Positions 38,560 through 48,285 are shown, counted from the stretch's first letter. The stretch is 64,000 nucleotides of DNA from Anaerococcus rubeinfantis (GCF_001487145.1 NZ_LN913016.1:744001-808000); one strand, 5' to 3'. Numbers and translations: made by a program. The notes: generated by a model from the sequence alone, not told the origin.

Positions 38560-38572
38560 TTAGGAGGATATT

Positions 38573-39241
38573 ATGGCAGTAAGTGCAAAATTAGTAAAAG
38601 AATTAAGAGAAAAAACTGGCGCTGGAATGATGGATTGTAAAAAAGCTTTAACTGAAACCGATGGTAATATAGATAATGCTATAAAACTATTAAAGGAAAA
38701 AGGACAAGCTACTCTAGATAAAAAAGCTGATAGAATAGCTGCAGAAGGAGTAATTGGTTCATACATTCATAATGATAAAATAGGTGTTATTGTTGAAATT
38801 AATACAGAAACAGATTTCTCAGCAAACACTGATACTGTTAAAGAATTTGCTAGAAATATCGCTATGCATATAGCTGCTTTAAATCCACTTTATATTTCAG
38901 AGGAAGATGCTGATGAAAAAGATGTGGCAGAACAAAAAGAAATATTAATCAAACAAGCTATGAATGAAGCTAATGAAAATATGCCTGAAGACAAAAAAGA
39001 AATGATAGCTCACAAAAAAGTTGAAGGTAGACTTAAAAAATATTTCAAAGAAGTATGCTTGTTAGACCAACAATATATTAAAAATCCAGATTTAACAATT
39101 GAACAATATTTAAGAGATACTGCTAATAATGTAGGAGAAAATATTAAAATTAGAAGATTTGCTAGATTTGAAGTTGGTGAAGGTTTAGAGAAAAAAGAAG
39201 AAGATTTCGCTAAAGAAGTTCAAAGCCAAATGAATGCTTAA
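38573..39241 (+). CDS. tsf: Translation elongation factor Ts
   Basis: This nucleotide-exchange factor acts on EF-Tu. VKELREKTGAGMMDCKKALTE (UBA-like N-terminal domain) and IGVIVEINTETDFSANTD (the TDFV-type core motif region) identify it. At 222 aa it is shorter than two-subdomain EF-Ts proteins (near 290 aa in Bacillus) and resembles the compact single-core kind. It still has the RIAAEGVIGSYIH and C-terminal RFEVGEGLEKK segments, so it does not look broken. It starts 13 bp after rpsB with a TAGGAGG site and ends at a strong terminator. Confidence 0.96.
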   Translation: MAVSAKLVKELREKTGAGMMDCKKALTETDGNIDNAIKLLKEKGQATLDKKADRIAAEGVIGSYIHNDKIGVIVEINTETDFSANTDTVKEFARNIAMHIAALNPLYISEEDADEKDVAEQKEILIKQAMNEANENMPEDKKEMIAHKKVEGRLKKYFKEVCLLDQQYIKNPDLTIEQYLRDTANNVGENIKIRRFARFEVGEGLEKKEEDFAKEVQSQMNA

Positions 39242-39252
39242 TAATAAAATTT

Positions 39253-39282
39253 AAAGGAAAGCCTCTTGGCTTTCTTTTTTTT
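39253..39282 (+). terminator. Terminator after rpsB-tsf
   Basis: AAAGGAAAGCC-TCTT-GGCTTTCTTT followed by a T-run. Confidence 0.9.
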
Positions 39283-39317
39283 ACAAAGAATTCATATCTT
39301 TTTACTATGAATTAATT

Positions 39318-39345
39318 GAAAGAAATTTTTTTTCTAATATAATGT
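39318..39345 (+). promoter_or_regulatory. Promoter for cysK-cysE
   Basis: TTGAAA (39318-39323), a 16 bp spacer and a perfect TATAAT (39340-39345). No T-box or SAM riboswitch is evident in the short leader. Confidence 0.65.
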
Positions 39346-39390
39346 TTAGGATAACTGATAAAATACTTTTAATTTTTAAAAGGAGTTAAA

Positions 39391-40302
39391 ATGACAATAA
39401 ATAAAAACGCACAAGAATTAATAGGAAATACACCTCTTTTAAAATTAAATTCTCTTAAAAAAGAGGGAAGAGCTGATATATATGTTAAGGTTGAGAAAAA
39501 TAACCTTGCTGGATCAATTAAAGATAGAATAGCTTTATATATGATTGAGGAAGCTGAAAAATCTGGAAAATTGAAAAAAGGTGACACAATAGTTGAACCT
39601 ACAAGTGGAAATACTGGTGTAGCTTTGGCTGCTCTTGCTGCGGCAAAGGGATACAAGTGCATTTTGACAATGCCAAGTTCTATGAGCATAGAAAGATCAA
39701 AACTTGCTGAAGCTTACGGTGCAGAAGTTATAAGAACTACTGAAAATGCTTTACAAGGATCGGTTGATAAGGCAGTTGAATTATCAAAAAAAGATGGATA
39801 TTTTATGCCAGATCAATTTTCAAATCCTGCAAATATTAAAGCTCACTACGAAACAACAGGTGTTGAAATTTTGGAAGAAATATCTCCAGATGCTTTTATA
39901 GCTGGAGTTGGTACAGGTGGAACTGTAACAGGTGTTGGTAAGAGATTAAAAGAAAATAATGAAAATGTAAAAATTTATGCAATTGAGCCTGCTGAAAGTC
40001 CTTTACTTTCTGGTGGAAAAGCTTCAGGACATAAAATCCAAGGGATTGGTGGAAATTTCATTCCTAAAAACCTAGATTTTGATATAGTAGATGGAATTGT
40101 CGATATAAAAGGCGATGATGCTATTAAAATGTCTAGAGAACTTGCAAAAAATGAAGCTTTAGCTGTTGGAATTTCATCAGGAGCTAATGTAGCTGGTGCT
40201 ATTGAAATAGCTGATAAAATTGGTGAAGGAAAGGTAGTTGTTACTGTTTTACCAGATACTGGTGAAAGATATTTATCAACAGAATTGTACAATTTAGATT
40301 AA
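39391..40302 (+). CDS. cysK: Cysteine synthase (O-acetylserine sulfhydrylase)
   Basis: This PLP enzyme makes cysteine from O-acetylserine and sulfide. It has 303 aa. The PLP lysine lies in [10 protein letters not shown] (about residues 37-46). [10 protein letters not shown] binds substrate, [13 protein letters not shown] binds the PLP phosphate, and [13 protein letters not shown] closes the active site. It is directly followed by cysE (1 bp apart), so the two steps from serine are encoded together and may form the cysteine synthase complex. Confidence 0.96.
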   Translation: MTINKNAQELIGNTPLLKLNSLKKEGRADIYVKVEKNNLAGSIKDRIALYMIEEAEKSGKLKKGDTIVEPTSGNTGVALAALAAAKGYKCILTMPSSMSIERSKLAEAYGAEVIRTTENALQGSVDKAVELSKKDGYFMPDQFSNPANIKAHYETTGVEILEEISPDAFIAGVGTGGTVTGVGKRLKENNENVKIYAIEPAESPLLSGGKASGHKIQGIGGNFIPKNLDFDIVDGIVDIKGDDAIKMSRELAKNEALAVGISSGANVAGAIEIADKIGEGKVVVTVLPDTGERYLSTELYNLD

Positions 40303-40303
40303 T

Positions 40304-40831
40304 ATGACTTTTGAAGAATATAAAGATGAATTAGTTAGGGCAGCCTTAAAAAAAGATCCTGCCCTAACTAAGGCTGGAGATGCAATTAGATTTTCTCCAG
40401 GTATAAGGGCCTTGTTAGCGCATTACAAGGCTCATAAATTATATCTTGAGGGCGAATTTTCTAAGGCGAATGAAATTAGCCTAGAAGCTAGAAGAGAAAC
40501 TGGAATAGAAATTCATCCTGGAGCAAAAATTGGTAGGAGATGCTACATAGATCACGGAATGGGTGTAGTAATAGGAGAAACTGCTGAAATCGGTGATGAT
40601 GTTTTAATGTATCATGGAGTTACTCTTGGTGGTTTAGTAAATAAAAGAGTTAAAAGACATCCAAGTGTTGGTAATAATGTGTTAATTGGCGCTGGAGCAA
40701 TTTTATTAGGAAATATTACAATTGGAAATGACTGTAAAATTGGAGCGAATTCTGTAGTTTTAGAAAATGTACCTGATGATTGTACTGCAGTCGGTGCTCC
40801 AGCAAAGATAATTAAACATAGGCATAATTAA
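40304..40831 (+). CDS. cysE: Serine O-acetyltransferase
   Basis: It acetylates serine with acetyl-CoA to O-acetylserine for CysK. At 175 aa it is the short CysE form, with a reduced N-terminal helical domain and a left-handed beta-helix: [50 protein letters not shown]. The C-terminal end ([10 protein letters not shown]) lacks the long inhibitory tail ending in Ile that mediates tight CysK binding in enteric bacteria, so complex formation may differ. It ends at a very strong terminator. Confidence 0.95.
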   Translation: MTFEEYKDELVRAALKKDPALTKAGDAIRFSPGIRALLAHYKAHKLYLEGEFSKANEISLEARRETGIEIHPGAKIGRRCYIDHGMGVVIGETAEIGDDVLMYHGVTLGGLVNKRVKRHPSVGNNVLIGAGAILLGNITIGNDCKIGANSVVLENVPDDCTAVGAPAKIIKHRHN

Positions 40832-40832
40832 A

Positions 40833-40886
40833 AAAGAGCTGTTAATTCTGAATTTAAGATTATTTAAATTAACAGCTCTTTAATTT
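40833..40886 (+). terminator. Terminator after cysK-cysE
   Basis: A perfect 15 bp stem, AAAGAGCTGTTAATT with AATTAACAGCTCTTT, followed by AATTTTA. No promoter is visible between it and the ABC exporter gene at 40898. Confidence 0.85.
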
Positions 40887-40897
40887 TAGAGGTAAAT

Positions 40898-42631
40898 ATG
40901 TATAAGAAATTTAAATGGTTTATAAAATACTATAAAAAATCCTATATAATTGGAATTATATTTTTATTATTAAGTGATATAGTTTCTTTATTTTTGCCAT
41001 ATATAATAGGTAAATTAATAGATTTAATCTACAATAATTCAATTGATCTAGAAAATTTTATTAAGATAATTTCATTTACTATTTTTGTTATTTTGTTAAA
41101 GTATTTGCTAGCCATGGGATGGTCTTACAATGTTTTCAAGGCAAGTGGGACTATTGAATATTTAACTAGAAATAAATTGATGAAGAAGTTTTTATCCCAA
41201 TCTCAAGAATTTTTTGAAAATAATTCTACAGGGTCTCTTATGGGAAAATCTACTAATGATATTTCACAAATTTCAATAATGGCGGGATATGGAACTTTAT
41301 CATTAATTGATGCTACAATCCTTCCTTTAAGTATTGTTTTAGTTATGATTTTTACCATAGATTTTAAATTGACTTTACTTTCTATTTTACCCCTACCTTT
41401 TATAGCTTTTATATATTTTAAAATAGGGGATAAAATTTATGATAAATCTAAGAAGGTAAACCAATCATTTGATAAATTAAATGATAGTGTTCTAGAAGAT
41501 GCTGAAGGGATTAGGCTTATTAGAGTATTTAATATTGTAGGGAATAGAAGAAGAATATTTTACAATAATGCTGATAAACTAGCCGATAATAATATTATTC
41601 TTGCAAAATATCAAGCTCTTCTTGCTCCTGTTGAAAGAATAATTACTTCCCTTACATTTATTATTGCTATAGGTTTTGGATCTTATCTAATGAGCATTGG
41701 AAAAATTTCTATTGGACAAATAGTTTCATTTACTTATTATTTAAATATGTTAGTTTGGCCAATGTATGCTTTGGGAGATTTTATAAATGTAAAACAACAA
41801 GCAAGTGCTGCTATGGATAGAATTAGTGAAACTCTTGATTATAAAGAAGAAATTAAAAATTCAGAAAATAAGAAAAATGTAGAATTTCCTTTGGATATTG
41901 AATTTGATAATCACAGTTTTAAATATCCAAGTTCAAAGGAAAATATATTAAATGAGATAAGCTTAAAAATCAAAAATTCTACTTCTTTGGGAATATTAGG
42001 AAAAACTTCTTCTGGAAAAACTACACTTATAAAACAAATACTAGACTTATATAAGGTTGATAAATCGACTATATATTTTAATGAAGATATTTCATCGGAT
42101 ATTTCTTTTAAAAGTTTAAAAGAGAATATTGGTTATGTACCTCAACAACATATGATTTTTTCAGATACTTTGAAAAATAATATTTTATTTGCAAAAGAAG
42201 ATGCAAGTGAAAAAGATCTAAATTTAGCAATTGACATAGCAGACTTTAAAAAAGATATTGATGAATTTCCTAAAGGTCTTGACACAATAACAGGAGAAAA
42301 AGGGGTTTCTTTATCTGGTGGACAAAAACAGAGACTATCAATAGCAAGGGCAGTTTTAAAAAATCCTGAAATTTTAATTTTAGATGATGCTATGAGTGCG
42401 GTAGATGCCAATACAGAAAAAAACATACTTAATAAACTTAAAGAATACAGACAAAATAAAACTACAATAATAATAGCCCATAGAATCAGTCAAGTACAAA
42501 ATTGTGATAATATAATTGTATTAAAAAATGGAAAAATTGTTGAAATGGGAAATCATTATGAGCTTATGAAAAATGGAAAGTGGTATAAAAGTCAATATGA
42601 AAATCAAATTTTAGGTGATAAAAATGATTAA
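40898..42631 (+). CDS. ABC exporter half-transporter, subunit with a degenerate ATPase site
   Basis: A 577 aa half transporter: an N-terminal six-helix membrane domain (about 1-315) and a nucleotide-binding domain. Walker A is LGKTSSGKTT (about 365-374), the signature LSGGQKQRLS is canonical (about 470), but Walker B reads LILDDAMS, with Asp in place of the catalytic Glu. That is the pattern of the non-hydrolytic site of heterodimeric exporters such as BmrCD and TM287/288. It overlaps the next gene, its likely partner. The substrate (drug, lipid or peptide) cannot be told. It has an AGAGGTAAAT Shine-Dalgarno just after the cysE terminator. Confidence 0.9.
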   Translation: MYKKFKWFIKYYKKSYIIGIIFLLLSDIVSLFLPYIIGKLIDLIYNNSIDLENFIKIISFTIFVILLKYLLAMGWSYNVFKASGTIEYLTRNKLMKKFLSQSQEFFENNSTGSLMGKSTNDISQISIMAGYGTLSLIDATILPLSIVLVMIFTIDFKLTLLSILPLPFIAFIYFKIGDKIYDKSKKVNQSFDKLNDSVLEDAEGIRLIRVFNIVGNRRRIFYNNADKLADNNIILAKYQALLAPVERIITSLTFIIAIGFGSYLMSIGKISIGQIVSFTYYLNMLVWPMYALGDFINVKQQASAAMDRISETLDYKEEIKNSENKKNVEFPLDIEFDNHSFKYPSSKENILNEISLKIKNSTSLGILGKTSSGKTTLIKQILDLYKVDKSTIYFNEDISSDISFKSLKENIGYVPQQHMIFSDTLKNNILFAKEDASEKDLNLAIDIADFKKDIDEFPKGLDTITGEKGVSLSGGQKQRLSIARAVLKNPEILILDDAMSAVDANTEKNILNKLKEYRQNKTTIIIAHRISQVQNCDNIIVLKNGKIVEMGNHYELMKNGKWYKSQYENQILGDKND

Positions 42632-44366
42632 GACGAAAAATAAAGAAAATTATAGAAAATTAAAAATATATGCTCTTAGTGAAAAGAAATTTTTATCAAT
42701 TGGTTTTATTTTTTCTTTTTTAAGAACTGTACTGGAAATAATTGGACCTATGATAATTGGATATATTATAAACAATGTATTAAAATCTGATATGGATAGG
42801 GAAAATTTTAAAAAAATTGCCTTATTGTTAGCCTTGTATTTTATAGTTTTTGTCTTATCGGGGATTTTACTAAATAGGTCCAGAGTTTATTTTCAAATTT
42901 CTGCAAATAAAATTGCGGCAAGAGTGCAAAAGGATGTATATGATAAGGTCTCAACTTTTCCTATATCATATTTTGATACTCTTCCATCAGGAAAAATTGC
43001 ATCAAGAATAACAAATGATACAAACAAATTAAAAATTATGTTTCAACTTTTATTTTCTGATATTATAAATGCAATTATATTAATAGTTGGACTTTATATT
43101 ACACTTTTATTTACAGATACTATAGCAGCCCTTATGCTTTTAATACTAATTCCCCTTGTATTTATTATTTTTAGAAGTTATCTAAATAAAACATATGCTT
43201 ATACAAAAGATATAAAGATTTACACGGCTGATATTAATGCTAAGATAAATGAATATATTCAAAATATGGAAGTTATTCAGGTATTTAATAGGGAAAATTT
43301 TATTTTTAAAAAGTTTGAAAATGTAAATAAAAAAATTTACGATTTAAATATTAAATTATCAAAATTAAGATCATATTCTGGATACAGGGCTATGGACATA
43401 ATTCAATTTTTGGCAATAATTATAGTGTTAATTTATTTCGGTCTTGGTTCAATTACAAAAATTTATCTTGTAAGTATTGGATCCTTGTATATGGCAATTG
43501 ATTATACAACCAAGATTTTTAATAATATGAATACAATAATAATGAGATTTGGTGATGTAGAGGATGCTCTTAGTTCAGCAAATCATATATTTGAATTGTT
43601 GGAAATGAAATCTATGGATAAATTGGAAGATAAAGAAATAGACCTTAATAAAGACATTTATTTTAAAGATATATATTTCTCTTATGATGGAGATGAAGAT
43701 GTTATAAGAAGGCTTAGCTTTAAAGTAAAAAACGGATCATCAATAGCCTTTGTTGGTCAAACAGGTTCTGGAAAATCAACACTTATAAATTTACTTTTAA
43801 ATTTTTATTCTCCAAGAGAAGGAAAAATTTTAATAGGAAATACAGATATAAATAAAATCAATAGAGATAATTTGAGAAAAGATATGGCTGTAGTTTTACA
43901 AGATGCATTTTTGTTTAAAGCAAGCATCAAGGAAAATATCAGCCTAGGTCAAAATTTTTCAGACAAAGAAGTTATAGATTCTCTAAAAAAAGTTGGAGGG
44001 CAAAAGCTTATAGATAGAGGGGTTGATAGTGATATTTTAGAAAATGGATCAAATTTAAGTCAGGGTGAAAAACAATTAATTTCATTTGCTAGAGCCTATA
44101 TCAGGGATCCCAAAATTTTGATTTTAGATGAAGCAACTTCAAATATTGATACAGAAACTGAAAATATAATCCAAAAAGGGATTAATGAATTAAAAAAAGA
44201 TAGAACAACATTTATAGTTGCTCACAGATTATCTACTATTAAAAATGTTGACAAAATAATAGTCTTATCTCATGGGAAAATTCTAGAAAGTGGAAATCAT
44301 GATTATTTGATGGGATTAAATGGAGAATACAAGAAAATGTATCTAAAACAAATGAAAGAGAAATAA
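42624..44366 (+). CDS. ABC exporter half-transporter, catalytically competent subunit
   Basis: The start is placed at ATG 42624 behind the AGGTGAT Shine-Dalgarno (580 aa); an in-frame GTG at 42615 overlaps that site. Six membrane helices precede the nucleotide-binding domain with Walker A GQTGSGKST (about 377-385), Q-loop VVLQDAF and Walker B LILDEATS with the catalytic Glu. The signature, LSQGEKQ, deviates from LSGGQ. This complements the preceding subunit: together they would form one consensus and one degenerate ATP site. The 8 bp overlap supports heterodimer assembly. Function as multidrug or lipid exporter is inference. Confidence 0.9.
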   Translation: MIKTKNKENYRKLKIYALSEKKFLSIGFIFSFLRTVLEIIGPMIIGYIINNVLKSDMDRENFKKIALLLALYFIVFVLSGILLNRSRVYFQISANKIAARVQKDVYDKVSTFPISYFDTLPSGKIASRITNDTNKLKIMFQLLFSDIINAIILIVGLYITLLFTDTIAALMLLILIPLVFIIFRSYLNKTYAYTKDIKIYTADINAKINEYIQNMEVIQVFNRENFIFKKFENVNKKIYDLNIKLSKLRSYSGYRAMDIIQFLAIIIVLIYFGLGSITKIYLVSIGSLYMAIDYTTKIFNNMNTIIMRFGDVEDALSSANHIFELLEMKSMDKLEDKEIDLNKDIYFKDIYFSYDGDEDVIRRLSFKVKNGSSIAFVGQTGSGKSTLINLLLNFYSPREGKILIGNTDINKINRDNLRKDMAVVLQDAFLFKASIKENISLGQNFSDKEVIDSLKKVGGQKLIDRGVDSDILENGSNLSQGEKQLISFARAYIRDPKILILDEATSNIDTETENIIQKGINELKKDRTTFIVAHRLSTIKNVDKIIVLSHGKILESGNHDYLMGLNGEYKKMYLKQMKEK

Positions 44367-44401
44367 ATTAAGAAAAACTTTTTCGTATAAATATAGATTT
44401 A

Positions 44402-44410
44402 TGATATAAT
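44402..44410 (+). promoter_or_regulatory. Extended -10 promoter for rny
   Basis: TGATATAAT, 40 bp before the rny ATG. A small TAGGAT/ATCCTA stem (44416-44431) lies between it and the AGGAGGTG Shine-Dalgarno. Confidence 0.55.
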
Positions 44411-44450
44411 TATTTATAGGATGTAAATCCTAATTACAGGAGGTGATAAA

Positions 44451-45989
44451 ATGAATTTTAATCAAATTATTCTATCTGTCGCCTTCATAATATTAGCTTT
44501 TTTTATAGGCTATCTTTGTAGAAAAAAAGTAGGTGAATCAAAAATTTCTTCTGCAGAAGATTATTCTGCAAGAATTATTGAGGAAGCAAACAGGGATGCT
44601 GAATCCCTGAAAAAAGATGCATTGATAAGTGCTAAAGATGAGATTTCTAAACGCAAAATGGAAAGCGAGCAAGAAATTAACAAAAAGAGTAATGAACTTG
44701 CTACAAAAGAAGTTCATCTTTTAAAAAAAGAAGAGAGTCTAGACAAAAGATCCTTATTATTAGATAAGAAATCTGATGAAATCTCTAGTGACCAAAAAAA
44801 GTTAAAACAAAAAGAAGACAGAATTGAGAAACTTATCGAAGAGCAAGAGTTGAAGTTACAAGATATTGCAGGTCTTACAACAAATGAGGCCAAAGATATT
44901 TTACTTCAAAGCTTAAAGAATGATGTTGTTCATGAGCAAGCTAAAATTATTAAAGAGTTTGAAGAAAAAACTAAAAATGAAAGTAAAAAATTAGCTTCAG
45001 AAATTATAGCAACAACAATTCAAAGATATGCGGCTGATGAAGTAGCTGAAAGTACAGTTACTGTAGTTTCATTGCCAAATGATGAAATGAAAGGGCGCAT
45101 AATTGGTAGAGAAGGTAGAAATATAAGAGCTTTTGAACAGTTATCAGGAACAGATATGATAATTGATGATACACCAGAAGCGGTAGTAATTTCTGCATTT
45201 GAACCAATAAGAAGAGAAATTGCAAAAGTAGCATTGGAAAGATTAATTCTTGATGGAAGAATAAATCCTTCAAGAATCGAAGAAATGCTAATGAAAGCAG
45301 AAGATGAAGTTGAACAAAGAATAATTGAAGATGGACAATGGGCGATCGAAGAAGTAGGCATACACAATCTTCACCCACAACTTGTAAGACTTGTAGGAAA
45401 GCTTAAATTTAGGACTTCTTATGGACAAAATGTTTTAAAACATTCAATAGAAGTTGCAAAAATTGCTGGAATGCTAGCGCAGGAATTGGGTCTTGATGAT
45501 AAGGATGCCAAAAGAGGAGGCCTATTACATGATTTGGGCAAAGCCATAGATCATGAAGTAGAAGGAACTCATATTTCTATCGGGGTCGAAGCTGCAAGAA
45601 AATATGGTGAAAATAAAAATGTAATAAATTGTATAGAATCTCACCATGGAGATGTAGAGGCTAATTGTATAGCTGCAATTTTAGTACAAGCATCAGATGC
45701 CATATCAGCAGCAAGGCCAGGAGCAAGAAGAGAAAGCTTAGAAAATTATATTAAGAGACTAGAAAATCTAGAAGAAATAGCAAATTCATTTGATGGAATC
45801 GAAAAAACTTTTGCTGTACAAGCAGGAAGAGAATTAAGGGTTATGATAAAACCAGAAAAAATATCAGATGATCAAATGGTTGTGATTGCTAGAGAAATCG
45901 CACAAAAAATTGAAAATGAACTAGAATATCCTGGTCAAATAAAAGTTAATGTAATAAGAGAATCAAAAGCAATTGAATATGCTAAGTAA
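44451..45989 (+). CDS. rny: Ribonuclease Y
   Basis: This membrane-anchored endoribonuclease initiates mRNA decay. It has 512 aa. The N-terminal membrane helix ([18 protein letters not shown], about 5-22) is followed by a long coiled coil (about 30-190), a KH domain ([19 protein letters not shown], about 215-233), and an HD domain with [16 protein letters not shown] and [18 protein letters not shown]. It is monocistronic, with its own promoter and terminator. RNase J is encoded at 61582, so the window carries both main Firmicutes decay nucleases. Confidence 0.97.
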   Translation: MNFNQIILSVAFIILAFFIGYLCRKKVGESKISSAEDYSARIIEEANRDAESLKKDALISAKDEISKRKMESEQEINKKSNELATKEVHLLKKEESLDKRSLLLDKKSDEISSDQKKLKQKEDRIEKLIEEQELKLQDIAGLTTNEAKDILLQSLKNDVVHEQAKIIKEFEEKTKNESKKLASEIIATTIQRYAADEVAESTVTVVSLPNDEMKGRIIGREGRNIRAFEQLSGTDMIIDDTPEAVVISAFEPIRREIAKVALERLILDGRINPSRIEEMLMKAEDEVEQRIIEDGQWAIEEVGIHNLHPQLVRLVGKLKFRTSYGQNVLKHSIEVAKIAGMLAQELGLDDKDAKRGGLLHDLGKAIDHEVEGTHISIGVEAARKYGENKNVINCIESHHGDVEANCIAAILVQASDAISAARPGARRESLENYIKRLENLEEIANSFDGIEKTFAVQAGRELRVMIKPEKISDDQMVVIAREIAQKIENELEYPGQIKVNVIRESKAIEYAK

Positions 45990-45992
45990 TTT

Positions 45993-46019
45993 AGAGAGGC
46001 TTGAGCCTCTCTTTTTTTG
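45993..46019 (+). terminator. Terminator after rny
   Basis: GAGAGGC-TTGA-GCCTCTC followed by a T-run. Confidence 0.9.
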
Positions 46020-46059
46020 CGAATAAATATTACAAAAAAGACATATCTATATATTTAAA

Positions 46060-46088
46060 TTGACAATTATTACAAAAGATTATATCAT
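46060..46088 (+). promoter_or_regulatory. Promoter for the GH73 glucosaminidase gene
   Basis: A perfect TTGACA (46060-46065), a 17 bp spacer and TATCAT (46083-46088). The gene begins 30 bp later with a TAAGGAG Shine-Dalgarno. Confidence 0.75.
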
Positions 46089-46117
46089 TATAGTAATAAG
46101 AGCTTAAGGAGTTGTAA

Positions 46118-47959
46118 ATGAAACAAAATAATAACAGAAATATAACAAAAATTACAAGTGGTGCTTTAGTTTTACTGCTTGCAAGCGGTGGAATATTTTC
46201 TAATTCTTCAGCTAAAGATAATAATTTAAAAAATATTGAAAAGGTTATAGTTGAAAAAAAAGATGAATTAGAAGATGAAAGCATAGATGAAACAGAATTA
46301 TCTGAAAAAGAAAAGGCAAATTCAGATGAAAAAGTAGAAAAAAATGATGAAAATAATGAAGAAAAATCTATTGATAAGTCAACTGTTCAAGATGTAATTA
46401 ATAATTTAGATAAGAAAAATGATAAAAAAATAGAGGAAAAAGAAATAGAGAATACCTTGCCTCTAGAAGTTTCCTCTTCAGAAGATTCAGAAGAAAGCGA
46501 AAGTCTAAATTTAGAAAAAAATGAAGAAGAAAATATTGTAGATGGAAATATTGACCAAAATAATACTTTAGAAGATAATAATTTAGCAAGCGAAGATAAA
46601 AAAATTGAAGAAGTGAGTTTGGAGAATTCAAACGAAGAAAATAATGAACCTTCTACTGATTTAATAGAAGATGAATCTAAATCTAAAGAGGAACCAATAT
46701 TATTAGAAGAGAATAAGTCCGTTGATAATAATGTTTTAGAAATATCTGAAGTTAGCGAAAAAGAAAATGTTCAAAGTTCTTCACAAGATAAAAAAATATC
46801 TGTAAGCACTTTCCAAGCTAATGTTGAAAAACCTAAATATATAAATGATTATAGTAATAAGAAAGAATTTCTAGAAATGTTAGCAAGTCACTCAAATCTT
46901 GCTAAAGAATATAATATTTTCCCAGAAGTTATGATGGGTCAAGCTATTCTTGAGTCAGGCTGGGGACAATCTGGACTTGCTAAGTATAATAAAAATTTAT
47001 TTGGTGTAAAAGTTCCTTATTCTGAACGCGGAAAAGGAAAAGGCGTAGTATATAAAACTTATGAAGAAATAGATGGAAAAACAATAAGAATAAGTGATGA
47101 ATTTAGAAAGTTTGATACATATGAGCAAAGTATTAGGCAATATTTAAATTTATTAACTGGTAATTATTATAGTAGTTTCGGTGTAAATAAAGCTAAAGAT
47201 TATAAAGAACAAATTCAAAGAATTAAAAATGCTGGCTATGCTACTGATAGTAGGTATGTTAATAAGGTTCTTAATGTAATTTCTGGTTCAAGCTTATCTG
47301 ATGTTGCTAATAAATATTTAGGCTCAACAATAGAAAAAACAAAAACTATAGTAGTTAAGAATAATGACTCAAGTACAAACTTAAAAGCATCTAAAACAAC
47401 TAACAGTGTAAGTAAGGCTTTTAAAAGATCTAACCCTGTAATAGTTAAAAAAGAAGTTAAAAATATTTCTTCTGCTTCTTCTTCAAAGAAGACTTCTATT
47501 AAAAAGACTATTACAACAAGAACAAATAAGGCGAAAAATCTTGAAAAACTAAAAGCAATTGAAAACGTAAAAAAAGAATCTGAAAATAAAATTGAAATAT
47601 CCAGTCCTATTTCTATTAGTAAAGTAGGAAGTTCTTTAAGTGTTACAAAACCTTTAATAGACAAAGGTTCAAAAAAAGTTGATAGTAAAAAACCAAGTAA
47701 TTTAAATGCAGAAAAATCTACTAAAACTATATTGAAATCTAAGTCTGATGATTTAGTTGATAAAAATAAAATAGATAAATCTGAAAATAAAAATTATAGA
47801 AAAAACCAACAAGTAACAGAAAATAAAGTTAAAACTGAGTCTTCATATAAAAATATTAAATCTGATAATGTACAAACAGGAGTTGGATCTTTAAGTTCAG
47901 TCCTAGTGACTTTATCTGCTTCAAGTATGGCTTTATTTTCTAGTAAAAAAAGAAAATAA
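46118..47959 (+). CDS. Secreted GH73 N-acetylglucosaminidase with acidic N-terminal region and C-terminal sorting-like signal
   Basis: A 613 aa exported protein. The signal peptide (about 1-32, core GALVLLLASGGIFSNSSA) is followed by a highly acidic, low-complexity Glu/Asn/Asp/Ser region (about 33-235). The peptidoglycan hydrolase domain (about 243-390) has the catalytic Glu279 in AILESGWGQSGLA and NLFGVKVP. A basic Lys/Ser-rich stretch (about 400-575) would bind the wall or polyanions. The end is NVQTG (584-588), a hydrophobic run and KKRK, the layout of a sortase substrate but with a non-LPXTG motif. It is monocistronic. The gene probably serves cell separation or wall turnover (inference). 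Confidence 0.85.
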   Translation: MKQNNNRNITKITSGALVLLLASGGIFSNSSAKDNNLKNIEKVIVEKKDELEDESIDETELSEKEKANSDEKVEKNDENNEEKSIDKSTVQDVINNLDKKNDKKIEEKEIENTLPLEVSSSEDSEESESLNLEKNEEENIVDGNIDQNNTLEDNNLASEDKKIEEVSLENSNEENNEPSTDLIEDESKSKEEPILLEENKSVDNNVLEISEVSEKENVQSSSQDKKISVSTFQANVEKPKYINDYSNKKEFLEMLASHSNLAKEYNIFPEVMMGQAILESGWGQSGLAKYNKNLFGVKVPYSERGKGKGVVYKTYEEIDGKTIRISDEFRKFDTYEQSIRQYLNLLTGNYYSSFGVNKAKDYKEQIQRIKNAGYATDSRYVNKVLNVISGSSLSDVANKYLGSTIEKTKTIVVKNNDSSTNLKASKTTNSVSKAFKRSNPVIVKKEVKNISSASSSKKTSIKKTITTRTNKAKNLEKLKAIENVKKESENKIEISSPISISKVGSSLSVTKPLIDKGSKKVDSKKPSNLNAEKSTKTILKSKSDDLVDKNKIDKSENKNYRKNQQVTENKVKTESSYKNIKSDNVQTGVGSLSSVLVTLSASSMALFSSKKRK

Positions 47960-47966
47960 TTAATTT

Positions 47967-48002
47967 ATCGGATAAGGGTAAAACTTTATCCGATTTTTTT
48001 AT
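47967..48002 (+). terminator. Terminator after the GH73 gene
   Basis: ATCGGATAAGG pairs with CTTTATCCGAT (one G-T pair) followed by seven or more T. Confidence 0.88.
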
Positions 48003-48285
48003 TTTTTGTTCTATAGATTAAATAAAAAGAGAAAAGTAATTGATTTAAAATTTTATTGGTATATTTGAAAAAATATATAAATTTTAACCATAGAATAGTA
48101 TTGGTAAAAATATAAAATCGCTTAAATCGCAAATTAGAGCTTTAAATTTTTTGGATTATATTTTTATTGATAGAATGAAGATTTTTGGATAAAAAGATGT
48201 TTAAAATACTAAATGTTTTAATATAAAATTTTAAGATTTTATAAAAAATAAGCCTTATGTAATTATAGTTGAGAAGGGGTATTTG
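48003..48285. other. AT-rich intergenic stretch without recognised gene
   Basis: About 280 bp between the GH73 terminator and a large hairpin. No frame with a plausible start and ribosome site was seen. It contains a short AT-only hairpin TATAAAAT/ATTTTATA at 48222-48243 and several copies of TTTTGGAT. I see no tRNA or riboswitch. Confidence 0.5.

Noticed and set aside
39346-39390. Possible T-box or SAM riboswitch before cysK
   Set aside because: The leader is only about 40 nt, too short for either, and no T-box motif is seen.
39369-40292. Two - strand frames (106 and 105 codons) opposite cysK
   Set aside because: Antisense shadows of a conserved enzyme gene. The first spans the cysK promoter region and neither has a ribosome binding site.
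45020-45378. Two - strand frames of 106-115 codons opposite rny
   Set aside because: Shadow frames of a well-conserved coding region, with no ribosome site or recognisable domain.
47236-47664. 142-codon - strand frame opposite the GH73 gene
   Set aside because: It is the complement of a Lys/Ser-rich coding region, which yields an artificial Phe/Leu/Val-rich frame. No start site or promoter supports it.
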